In this document: piece by piece, positions 1 to 6,999 of the stretch
Numbering within the stretch: position 1 is the first letter of the stretch
How the letters are laid out: each line of letters begins with the position of its first letter
Assembly (NCBI GenBank): GCA_902783675.1
Contig: CACZRW010000094.1
Location: 1-7,933, forward strand
DNA from: an uncultured Pseudomonadota bacterium
GTDB lineage: Bacteria; Pseudomonadota; Alphaproteobacteria; CACZRW01
Length of the DNA: 7,933 nucleotides
Direction of reading: 5' to 3'
The notes under the pieces: generated by a model
Seen by the model: the letters and a program-made list of their open reading frames with translations, nothing else
The model's database searches: none
What the model was told of the DNA's origin: nothing
Translations under genes and position numbers: made by a program

Positions 1-2241
1 AAGCGTAAGAATATGCACATTGTCGGCAAGCTCTTTAAGCCTTTCCTTATGCTTAACTCCGAAGTGTTGCTCCTCGTCAACCACGACGAGCCCAAGCCGC
101 TTAAACTGTAAAGTCTTGGCAAGCAAAGCATGCGTGCCGATGACAATATCCATTTTGCCGTCCGCCAGTTCCGCCTTTACCAAAGCGGCCTCCTTCGCCT
201 TAACCATACGCGAAAGCTGCCCCACCTTTACGGGAAAGTTCTTAAACCTCTCCTTAAACAGCTCAAAGTGCTGCTTTGCCAAAATGGTCGTAGGCGCAAC
301 AATCGCGACCTGTTTGCCGTCCATAGCGGCAACAAACGCCGCCCGCAAAGCCACTTCGGTTTTGCCAAAGCCGACATCACCGCACACCAACCTGTCCATA
401 GGTCGCCCCGAGGCCAAATCACCTATAACATCATCAATACTTCGCATTTGATCGTCAGTCTCCACATAAGGGAAACCGGCAACAAAAGCATCATAGGAAT
501 CCCGCGGCACAGGCAATACATCTGCCTTTTTCAAATAGCGCGCGGCGGCGATTTTCATCAGCTTTTCCGCCATATCTCTAATGCGCTTTTTAAGCCGCCC
601 TTTGCGCATCTGCCAAGCGCTTGAACCGAGAGAGTCAAGATTAACCCCCGCCTCCTCCGAGCCGTATTTGGAAAGCACCTCAATATTTTCCACCGGCACA
701 TAAAGCTTGTCCCCGCCGGCATAAGTGAGCAACAAACAATCGTGCGGCGCTCCGTCCACACTTACTATCTCCAAGCCCTCATACTTCCCGATACCGTGCT
801 CGGAATGCACAACTAAATCGCCTTGAACCAAAGAAGAAACATCGGCTATAAAGTCTTTGTTTTTATTCTGCTTTTTAGGTGCTCTGGCAAGTCGTTCTCC
901 CAATATATCCTGCTCGGTAAGCATATGGATATCTTTGGTTTCAAACCCGTGTTCCAACGCCAAGACCACGATATCCGGTTTACTCACAGGCGCCTTTACA
1001 ACCTCTGCCCAAGTGTTTTTTATCCCGAAATAAATCCCTCGCTCTTTGAACAAGTGCGAAAGCCGTTCGGCGGAACCTTTGGAATAAGCGGCAATCACGG
1101 CGCGCTTGCCTTCGGCCATCTTGGCTTTTAAAAAGTCCTTTACCTCGGCGAAAACATCCTTGTCTCCGGCCGCCCTGACATCGGCGAAATCGCGAGCTTG
1201 TTTTGAGCCCATAGGAACCCCGCTCGGCACGGCAAAAGGCGTAAGGTTAAATACATTTTTCTCACTCAATGCATCTTCATATTCCTTACCGTAAAGAAAC
1301 ATTGCCTCGGGCCTCACGGGACGATATTTAAACCCGCCGACATCGTTTATTTTAAGCCCCTCCACCCGCGCATCATAGAAGTCCTTCACCTGCTCCAAGC
1401 GCGACTTCATCGCCGCCTCGGCTTGAAAATCAAGCACCACATCGGCATCGGGCACATAGTCAAAAATCGTAGCGAGCTCGGGATAGAAAAAAGCAAGCCA
1501 ATGCTCCATACCGATGAACCTTTTGCCTTCAGAAATGCTTTCGTAAAGTTCATCGCCAGCCATCATTGATCCGAACGCTTTAAGGTAATTTTCCCTAAAC
1601 AACGATATTGAAGCAGAGGTTAAAGATACTTCGCTAACAGGATGAAAAATAAAGCTTTCTATCTTTCCGACAGTTATTTGCGAAAGGGCATCAAAAGTTC
1701 TTATGCTTTCCAAAGTATCGCCGAACAAATCCAACCGCAAAGGATTTTCCGCCGAGGGAGGAAAGACATCAAAAATCCCCCCGCGCACGGCAAAGTCCCC
1801 CTGCTCCATAACTTGTTCGACTTTATTATACCCGTTCGCCGTCAGATATTTTATGAACTTCCCCAGATCCAAATCACTGCCGGCATTTATGGCAAAAGAG
1901 GACTCCTCAAAATACGACCTCGGCGCAAGTTTTCCCATCATTCCGGCGACCGTTGTAACCAGCACAAAGGGCTTTTTCACCCCCGCCGTCAAACTCGCCA
2001 AAGTGACCACTCTTTTTGCCACAACATCAACATTAGGCGACACTCTGTCATAAGGAAGTGTATCCCACGCCGGCAGCTCAAGCACCTGCATCTCGGGGCG
2101 AAAGAACTTCATTCCCGCGATAAAGGCCTGCATTTTAAAATCATTTACCGCGACATACAAAGCCGCCCCTTTATCCCTGGCAATATCTGCCACGACAAAA
2201 GGTTCATAACCGTTTACAACTTCCGCAAGCGTTTTATTCAT
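1..2241 (-). CDS. mfd: Mfd, transcription-repair coupling factor (N-terminal 747 residues; C-terminus beyond left edge)
   Basis: Mfd is a DNA translocase that binds RNA polymerase stalled at a lesion, pushes it off and recruits UvrA for nucleotide excision repair in the cytoplasm. Translation of the whole stretch is open, without a stop, and continues past base 1; full-length family members have about 1150 residues. Visible regions: a UvrB-like UvrA-binding module (about 1-340) with GDFAVRGGIFDVFPP at 148-162; an RNA-polymerase-interacting module starting at L471 (LVQGDLVVHSEHGIGKYEGL) and ending near 535; then helicase motor 1 with Walker A GDVGFGKT at 621-628 (K627), motif Ia PTTILAKQH at 650-658, GTHALL at 702-707 and the DEEQ box at 722-725, followed by FGVKHKERLK. 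Motor 2, the TRG translocation motif and the autoinhibitory C-terminal domain lie outside. The ATG is 17 bases after the upstream stop and has no good Shine-Dalgarno, so translation may be coupled to the AsmA gene. RecG and PriA share the motor but lack the UvrB-like and polymerase-binding parts. The identification is secure. Confidence 0.97.
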   Translation of the reverse strand, partial: MNKTLAEVVNGYEPFVVADIARDKGAALYVAVNDFKMQAFIAGMKFFRPEMQVLELPAWDTLPYDRVSPNVDVVAKRVVTLASLTAGVKKPFVLVTTVAGMMGKLAPRSYFEESSFAINAGSDLDLGKFIKYLTANGYNKVEQVMEQGDFAVRGGIFDVFPPSAENPLRLDLFGDTLESIRTFDALSQITVGKIESFIFHPVSEVSLTSASISLFRENYLKAFGSMMAGDELYESISEGKRFIGMEHWLAFFYPELATIFDYVPDADVVLDFQAEAAMKSRLEQVKDFYDARVEGLKINDVGGFKYRPVRPEAMFLYGKEYEDALSEKNVFNLTPFAVPSGVPMGSKQARDFADVRAAGDKDVFAEVKDFLKAKMAEGKRAVIAAYSKGSAERLSHLFKERGIYFGIKNTWAEVVKAPVSKPDIVVLALEHGFETKDIHMLTEQDILGERLARAPKKQNKNKDFIADVSSLVQGDLVVHSEHGIGKYEGLEIVSVDGAPHDCLLLTYAGGDKLYVPVENIEVLSKYGSEEAGVNLDSLGSSAWQMRKGRLKKRIRDMAEKLMKIAAARYLKKADVLPVPRDSYDAFVAGFPYVETDDQMRSIDDVIGDLASGRPMDRLVCGDVGFGKTEVALRAAFVAAMDGKQVAIVAPTTILAKQHFELFKERFKNFPVKVGQLSRMVKAKEAALVKAELADGKMDIVIGTHALLAKTLQFKRLGLVVVDEEQHFGVKHKERLKELADNVHILTL

Positions 2242-2269
2242 AAGGACAATATAGCTTATCAAAGCCCTT
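2242..2269 (-). promoter_or_regulatory. Possible stop-start coupling hairpin ahead of mfd
   Basis: On the minus-strand transcript AAGGGC (2269-2264) can pair with GTCCTT (2247-2242) in six pairs, one of them G-U, leaving a 16-base loop that contains the AsmA stop codon TGA (2261-2259). The right arm abuts the mfd ATG, and the left arm holds the only purine-rich Shine-Dalgarno-like run nearby, too far away in linear sequence. Ribosomes finishing the AsmA gene would open such a structure, which would fit translational coupling. The stem is short and could be chance. Confidence 0.2.
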
Positions 2270-5200
2270 CTGTATATCCGGTTGCTTCAACAATGCTATC
2301 CACCGCCGTCTTTGACTTATCATAAGCGCGTTTAGCCCTTGATACCGCGTCCTCGGCATCTTTGTATATTTTCGTCTCGTTCACAATCCGTAAGGCCATT
2401 TGCGCATCGTAATTAGCATCATCGACAATCTTTGCTGCTGCCGATACTGCGGGTAGATAGGGATTAGCCTTGTCCATATCCGCCGCGTATTTAGCAAACT
2501 TTGCAACACTGTCGGCATAATCTTTGGTAAGCTTCTTTGCCGCGACCATCACCACTTGACCATAGTTTTGCTCTATCTGGCGTATAGGCTCTTTCAGCTT
2601 TTCCGCGACCTTCCCGACCAAAGCTATATCTTCATCACTAATTTCGCTTTTAGCTGATACATCGACCAGAGAGGCAAACTCTGCCACCATTTTCTCGGCA
2701 ACCGCCTTAGTGCTGGCAATAATAGACCCCATTCCCGTGGCCACCGCACCCATCTTCTCAGCGTCATTTGCCTGCTTATAGGCCTTTGCCACTGCCATCT
2801 TCACATCTTTAAACTCATTATCAAAAGATATCCTTCGTGCTTCGGCCTCTTTGGCTTTTTGCAAATCTTCGGCCTGCTTTCTTGCCGCACGCTCGCTTGC
2901 AGACTCATTTTGCAACTTTTGCTGCACAGCCGCGACCTCTACCGCTTTCTTATTGTCAAAGGCGTAAACCGGATTATCCACCGCACCCGTAATCGTCACC
3001 TTATACGAAGGCATATCTCCGCCGAAATCAACATCTAATCTTGCATTAAGGCTTTTATCCGCAATGTTGTAATTAGCTTCAAGCCCCGCCTCTTGCCCTT
3101 TCATATATTCGATAGCGGCATCGGTCACGGACACGCGGCTTCCCGCCATCTTAAAGTTACCTTTTGCCACGGTATAAGAAGCATCGCTGGTCTTAAACAA
3201 AGTGGCAAACGCGTCCGCAGATTTTTCATCAAAGCCGGAAGCGTCCTGCAAGTAGGAATAAACGCGATTAAGCCCGACGGCTCTTATTTCCCCGTTTTGC
3301 AAAACGAATTGCCCCTCTCCCGTGACAGAATCCCGAAGCTCCTTCACACTTCTGCCGAAGCTTTTAAAAGTCGCCTTAACATCGGCACTTCCGGCCGTCA
3401 CATTAATAACCGAGGAAATGGGAAAGAGAGCATTAAACGCCATACCTTTAACCGCCAAATTACCTGCGAATACCGGCGTGCTGCCTTCAAAAGCCATCTT
3501 TGCCAAAGCGTCAACCGCACCTTTACCCAAAAGCGCCTTAAAAGCGATATCGCCCTTTCCATCAGCCACCTTCGCACTTACATTGACATCGTCAAAAATA
3601 TCACTGCCGACGATAAGCTTATTTATCTTCCAAGCGGCGCTTATGTTGTTATTTCTGGCAAACGCCGCCACATACTGCCCAAAGCCGAGCCTGCTTGCCC
3701 CCATTCTGCCGTCCGCGGCATAATACTTCGCCGCCGTAATAATATCCGAGGAAAGGTTAAAGACATAACTGTCACCGGCAAGCCGCAAAGCGCCGACGGC
3801 TCTTTCGTTCCCCAGCATAAAATCAAAGTCCTTAATGACCGCCAAGCCCGTCTTAACCGAGGCATCGCCTTTTATAGAAACTCCGCCGTTAAACCCTTGG
3901 GGTAAGTCATAAGAAGCGGCAAGCAACTTCATAAAGTTATGAGCATTTGCCTGTGTCATGGCGAACTGGAATCTACCCGTTGCCTCCTTACCAAAGGGCA
4001 AAAACAACCACCCGTCCGCACTCACATTAAGTCCCGAAGATTCAAAAGTAGCCCTAAAGGAAAGGTTATTGGCATCACCGTTTACTCTTCCTTCCGTTTG
4101 CATATTGCTGAACTTTATCGTATCGAAAAGATCATCGGCCCCGACTTCATCAAGGAAAGATGCGACATTAACCAGTCTGGCGGTATAGACAATGTTCTGT
4201 AGCTTTAAATTATTAGTCCCGAAGCCCGACAGCGAACCCGTCAAGCCCAAAGTCCCGCCGGCAAGATTGCTTGCCTTTAATTCGTTAATCCCCAGCACTC
4301 CGTCTTTAAGCGCAACATCTGCTATAATTCTGCCGATTTGCTTTGAGCCGTAGCTGAGCCTGCTGATATCAATTTTCCCGCCGACATCAAAATCGTTAAA
4401 CACCTTAAGCTGCCCTGCCGTATCGAATAAGGCATTCTGCATACGCTCTAATATAGCGACTTCCTTGCCTGTATTTTCATGCCCCTTCGTTACGACATAC
4501 TTTTCCAAATCCAGATCGCTCACCCTAATGTCAAGCATCACATTATCTCTTGGTAAAGAAAAGTCCGTCCCGATGGATCCCGTAACCGAAACCGTCCCAA
4601 CTCGCAAAGCCAAATCATCAAAGGAAACAATCGCACCGCTTCCGTTTATATTAGCCGTCATTCGCGCCGTAAGCAAAGAATCCGCCTTTGCGTCCTTTAG
4701 CAAAGGCAAGGAAAGCCACTTTGCCACCTCACCGAAGTTCTGCGTTGCGAATTCGATACTCCCCGAAGTCGCGACCTTAGCGCCGTTGTCATCGCCTCGC
4801 ACAAAGGCGAGCTGCGCCTTTATTGTAGCATCAGCGGGTAAAGTTGCTTCTATGTCCTTCATGGTAATGTTATCGCCGTCCATATCCAGCTTAAAGGACA
4901 AGTTCTTTATATCGCCGTTTTTATAGCTTAAAACATCGGACTTAAACCCTAACACCGCGCTTTTAGGCAGCCGCAAAGAGACACTGCCCTCGCCTGCCGC
5001 GTGAATAAGCTCAAATATCGGCTCAAGCTTAAACTTATTTGCTATAAAAGACATGGAAAGGCGCCGCGCTTCGTCCTCTCCGTTTGCCGCAGCAAGTAAA
5101 AATACGCCGTCTCCGACCGCCGAAGCGTCCCCCTGCTTAAACACGACATCGGTAATTTTAATCTTGCCTTCCGCCACTACAAAAGACAAATTAGCCGCCA

Positions 5201-6032
5201 TGGGAGCGGACAAATCGCCGGCGGATTTAATCTTTGCAAGAACATCATTGAACATCCTTAAAGGCCTGCCGATTTCCATTGTGACATTGCCAGACATATT
5301 GAACTTGCCGCCTTCCACCATCAAAGAGCCGGACAAGGAAAGGCGACTTTCCGCATCGCCTCTGGCTATCATCACATTGAACTCGGAAGGATTTTGCTCT
5401 TGCAACCTATCCAAAGACACCGCCAGACTCGTCGTCTCGCCGAACAAAGAGAAATTACCGTCAAAGCGATAAGGCCCTCTTAAAGTATCTGCGACAAAAT
5501 CACCGTAAAGCCCTGAAATGGTAGAACTAAAGCCCGACACCGAATCTTTAAAGTTAAGCACACCGTTTTCAATGCCGACACTTTTCAAGGACACGCCTTT
5601 ATCGACATAATTATCCCCCGCAAGCTGCATATCCGGCGCGCGTAAAAAGTCCATCATCCAACTTGCTTTCCCCTCGGGAGTAATTTCCAAATTGATGACG
5701 GGATTTACGAGCTCGGCTCTGGTAACTTCCACCCCGCCGAAAAGGAAAGTTGTCAAGTCCAATTCCGCCTTTAGCCTTTCGACATAAAGCAAATCCTCGT
5801 CTTTTGCCCCTTCGGAAGCGATAATCCTGACCTTTTGCACATCAAGAGAGGGAGAGGGGAAAACCTTAATCATGAACTCGCCGTCGACCACGACTTTCCG
5901 TCCCGTAACCGCTTCAAAATCCTCCACAAAGCGCTTTTCAAACGCCGCATCATCAAGAAACAACGGAGCCGTAAAGACAAGCGCCATAAACGCCGCCAAC
6001 AGCAAGAACAACATAATAAAGAACTTTTTCAT
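2259..6032 (-). CDS. AsmA family inner-membrane-anchored periplasmic protein with long helical C-terminal tail
   Basis: This 1257-residue protein starts with a signal-anchor (hydrophobic run at about 4-24, MKKFFIMLFLLLAAFMALVF), so it should sit in the inner membrane with the rest in the periplasm. The early region has family hallmarks: TGRKVVVDGEF near 43-53, a P-x-L-D-V strand at 61-65, and NPVINLEITPEGKASW at 110-125. The long middle is made of beta-type segments (G-x-hydrophobic alternation), and 905-1033 resembles the C-terminal AsmA region, ending in the typical V-T-I-T-G-A-V-D-N-P pattern. Known relatives (AsmA, YhdP, TamB) form lipid-conducting grooves linking inner and outer membranes; lipid transport here is inference. 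E. coli AsmA is about 617 residues, so this size is nearer YhdP/TamB. Residues 1034-1257 are an added charged, Ala/Lys/Glu-rich helical tail. No cysteine is present. The ATG at 6032 was chosen over an in-frame TTG at 6056 because GAGGG lies just upstream and the anchor then starts at MKKFF. It lies 33 bases after upp and 17 before mfd. Confidence 0.88.
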   Translation of the reverse strand: MKKFFIMLFLLLAAFMALVFTAPLFLDDAAFEKRFVEDFEAVTGRKVVVDGEFMIKVFPSPSLDVQKVRIIASEGAKDEDLLYVERLKAELDLTTFLFGGVEVTRAELVNPVINLEITPEGKASWMMDFLRAPDMQLAGDNYVDKGVSLKSVGIENGVLNFKDSVSGFSSTISGLYGDFVADTLRGPYRFDGNFSLFGETTSLAVSLDRLQEQNPSEFNVMIARGDAESRLSLSGSLMVEGGKFNMSGNVTMEIGRPLRMFNDVLAKIKSAGDLSAPMAANLSFVVAEGKIKITDVVFKQGDASAVGDGVFLLAAANGEDEARRLSMSFIANKFKLEPIFELIHAAGEGSVSLRLPKSAVLGFKSDVLSYKNGDIKNLSFKLDMDGDNITMKDIEATLPADATIKAQLAFVRGDDNGAKVATSGSIEFATQNFGEVAKWLSLPLLKDAKADSLLTARMTANINGSGAIVSFDDLALRVGTVSVTGSIGTDFSLPRDNVMLDIRVSDLDLEKYVVTKGHENTGKEVAILERMQNALFDTAGQLKVFNDFDVGGKIDISRLSYGSKQIGRIIADVALKDGVLGINELKASNLAGGTLGLTGSLSGFGTNNLKLQNIVYTARLVNVASFLDEVGADDLFDTIKFSNMQTEGRVNGDANNLSFRATFESSGLNVSADGWLFLPFGKEATGRFQFAMTQANAHNFMKLLAASYDLPQGFNGGVSIKGDASVKTGLAVIKDFDFMLGNERAVGALRLAGDSYVFNLSSDIITAAKYYAADGRMGASRLGFGQYVAAFARNNNISAAWKINKLIVGSDIFDDVNVSAKVADGKGDIAFKALLGKGAVDALAKMAFEGSTPVFAGNLAVKGMAFNALFPISSVINVTAGSADVKATFKSFGRSVKELRDSVTGEGQFVLQNGEIRAVGLNRVYSYLQDASGFDEKSADAFATLFKTSDASYTVAKGNFKMAGSRVSVTDAAIEYMKGQEAGLEANYNIADKSLNARLDVDFGGDMPSYKVTITGAVDNPVYAFDNKKAVEVAAVQQKLQNESASERAARKQAEDLQKAKEAEARRISFDNEFKDVKMAVAKAYKQANDAEKMGAVATGMGSIIASTKAVAEKMVAEFASLVDVSAKSEISDEDIALVGKVAEKLKEPIRQIEQNYGQVVMVAAKKLTKDYADSVAKFAKYAADMDKANPYLPAVSAAAKIVDDANYDAQMALRIVNETKIYKDAEDAVSRAKRAYDKSKTAVDSIVEATGYTEGL

Positions 6033-6036
6033 TTTT

Positions 6037-6041
6037 CCCTC
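6037..6041 (-). promoter_or_regulatory. Ribosome binding site of the AsmA family gene
   Basis: GAGGG on the minus strand is followed by four A residues and the ATG at 6032-6030. It decides the start: the longer alternative, a TTG codon at 6056, has no comparable purine-rich run in front of it and would add eight polar residues before the membrane anchor. Confidence 0.75.
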
Positions 6042-6065
6042 AAAGTCGTTACGCAAAAGCAGTTT

Positions 6066-6719
6066 TTACTCTGTCCCGAAAAGCCTGTCTCCCGCATCGC
6101 CGAGACCGGGAATTAAAAACTTATCATCGCTCAGCTTCTCATCAACCGAAGCAATATATAAAGGAATGCTTGGGAAAGCGCTTGTAAAAGTTTTCACCGC
6201 CTCCATAGAACCAAGCAAAGCCATAAATACAATGCTTTCAACCGGCACGCCCCTTTTCACCAAGGCTTTGACCGCATCAACCGCCGTCCCGCCGGTAGCA
6301 AACATAGGATCAACCAGGAACACCTCTTGCCCCTCAAACTCCGGCACTTTAACAAAGTATTCCACGGGCTTCTTTGTCTTGGCATCGCGATGTATACCGA
6401 CATGCCCGATTTTAGCACAAGGCAAAATCTTTAAAAGACCTTCGGACATAAACAATCCCGACCTTAAAATCGGAACAATAATCGGCTTTTTATCCTTAAG
6501 ATAAGGAGCATCTTTAATCGTAGCAAAAGGCGTAGCAATCTCTCTTGTGGTAAGCCGCATATGCGCCGTAGCCTCATAGCCGATAAGCACGGCGAGCTCT
6601 TTCACCAAGTCACGAAAGACATAAGACGGAGTGCAGATATTTCTAAGCACCGACAACTTATGCTGCACCAAAGGGTGATTAACAACATGCACACTTGGAA
6701 AACCGTCCACTTCCCGCAT
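6066..6719 (-). CDS. upp: Uracil phosphoribosyltransferase
   Basis: The 217-residue product converts uracil and PRPP to UMP and pyrophosphate, the pyrimidine salvage step in the cytoplasm. Visible family features are the N-terminal VNHPLVQHKLSVLR (13-26), the FRDLVKEL segment (35-42), ILRSGLFMSEG (84-94), the PRPP-binding loop DPMFATGGTA (137-146), and the uracil-binding C-terminal IPGLGDAGDRLFGT (203-216). Length fits the usual 208-217. The reading frame is open upstream to an ATG at 6860, but those 47 extra codons have no family similarity. The ATG at 6719 has AAGGA six bases upstream and begins right before the conserved region, so I chose it. It is the first gene of the leftward group upp-asmA-mfd and is divergent from lpxC. 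Its metabolic role has no evident link to the two genes downstream. The E. coli enzyme is GTP-activated; that cannot be judged here. Confidence 0.97.
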   Translation of the reverse strand: MREVDGFPSVHVVNHPLVQHKLSVLRNICTPSYVFRDLVKELAVLIGYEATAHMRLTTREIATPFATIKDAPYLKDKKPIIVPILRSGLFMSEGLLKILPCAKIGHVGIHRDAKTKKPVEYFVKVPEFEGQEVFLVDPMFATGGTAVDAVKALVKRGVPVESIVFMALLGSMEAVKTFTSAFPSIPLYIASVDEKLSDDKFLIPGLGDAGDRLFGTE

Positions 6720-6725
6720 TTTTAT

Positions 6726-6730
6726 TCCTT
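6726..6730 (-). promoter_or_regulatory. Ribosome binding site of upp
   Basis: AAGGA on the minus strand lies six bases before the ATG at 6719-6717. It supports the short start of upp and argues against the in-frame upstream ATG at 6860. Confidence 0.8.
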
Positions 6731-6760
6731 TCTTGTTAAGATAGCGTTTTTTAAGGCCTA

Positions 6761-6790
6761 AAGATACCACTTGAAAGGCGCATATTTCAA
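6761..6790 (-). promoter_or_regulatory. Candidate promoter for upp-asmA-mfd
   Basis: On the minus strand TTGAAA (6790-6785) is followed after 18 bases by TATCTT (6766-6761). This gives 5/6 and 4/6 matches to the sigma-70 -35 and -10 boxes, with a start predicted near 6755 and a leader of about 35 bases. The match is modest and the region is AT-rich, so another promoter further upstream is possible. Confidence 0.28.
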
Positions 6791-6815
6791 GCTCTATTTG
6801 CAACCGACACAAAAT

Positions 6816-6857
6816 CCCTTCGCCTTTTTTAATAAGGAGTCGCGCCCCTCGCCTTTT
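6816..6857. repeat. Pair of 13-base direct repeats upstream of upp
   Basis: CCCTTCGCCTTTT (6816-6828) and CCCCTCGCCTTTT (6845-6857) agree at 12 of 13 positions and start 29 bases apart. On the minus strand both read as an A-rich run followed by GGCGA and a G-run. They sit upstream of the candidate upp promoter, where a regulator with paired sites could bind, but no known binding protein is recognised and chance duplication is possible. Confidence 0.4.
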
Positions 6858-6864
6858 CAAAAAA

Positions 6865-6879
6865 TTAAAAAATGGTTAA
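6865..6879. promoter_or_regulatory. TTAA-N7-TTAA, CtrA-box-like site
   Basis: TTAA at 6865-6868 and TTAA at 6876-6879 are separated by exactly seven bases, the core of the binding site of CtrA, the alphaproteobacterial cell-cycle response regulator. On the minus strand the right half reads TTAACCAT. A second TGGTTAA is found at 6973-6979 without a partner at the right distance. The site lies in the divergent upp/lpxC region, about 50 bases upstream of the candidate lpxC -35. The surroundings are AT-rich, which raises the chance of a random match. Confidence 0.3.
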
Positions 6880-6931
6880 GAAACAAAGGATTTTTAAAGA
6901 TTCTCCTGTAATAACCGTAACAAAGGTTGAT

Positions 6932-6960
6932 TTGTCTTGGACTCGGGCGAGTGATATAAA
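6932..6960 (+). promoter_or_regulatory. Candidate sigma-70-type promoter for lpxC
   Basis: TTGTCT (6932-6937, 4/6 match to the -35 box) and TATAAA (6955-6960, 5/6 match to the -10 box) are separated by the ideal 17 bases. Transcription would begin near 6967, giving a leader of about 33 bases before the lpxC ATG. The spacer contains a perfect palindrome (6941-6952), described separately. Confidence 0.45.
6941..6952. promoter_or_regulatory. Operator-like palindrome in the lpxC promoter spacer
   Basis: ACTCG-GG-CGAGT has perfect 5-base arms around a 2-base centre and lies wholly between the candidate -35 and -10 boxes of lpxC. A repressor bound there would block polymerase, and a MerR-type activator would also bind a spacer palindrome, although those promoters usually have a longer 19-20 base spacer. 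No regulator family is identifiable from this sequence, and a short palindrome can occur by chance. Confidence 0.3.
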
Positions 6961-6999
6961 CACAAACAAAATTGGTTAAACTTTGGAAAAGATAACAGT

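Noticed and set aside
1642..2325. A 227-codon plus-strand open frame opposite the start of mfd, with similar ones at 130-624 and 823-1131
   Set aside because: These lie in exact codon register opposite mfd and are open only because mfd seldom uses TTA, CTA and TCA codons. The products look like random basic sequence and have no recognisable motif.
3093..3905. A 270-codon plus-strand open frame opposite the AsmA gene
   Set aside because: It is a reverse-strand shadow of a long coding region. The translation is Arg/His/Lys-rich without domain-like pattern, while the minus strand gives a coherent membrane-anchored protein.
6033..6056. TTG start eight codons upstream for the AsmA protein
   Set aside because: It would run through the GAGGG ribosome binding site and place polar residues before the membrane anchor; the ATG at 6032 explains the sequence better.
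6033..6065. Possible terminator between upp and the AsmA gene
   Set aside because: The 33 bases contain no stable GC-rich stem followed by a T-run on the minus strand.
6720..6860. A 47-codon N-terminal extension of upp starting at an ATG at 6860
   Set aside because: The extension has no family similarity, contains the candidate promoter and repeats, and the ATG at 6719 has a good ribosome binding site and gives the usual protein length.
6913..6928. AACC-N8-GGTT inverted repeat upstream of the lpxC -35 box
   Set aside because: Four-base arms with an eight-base gap are expected by chance in a 280-base region; nothing else supports it.
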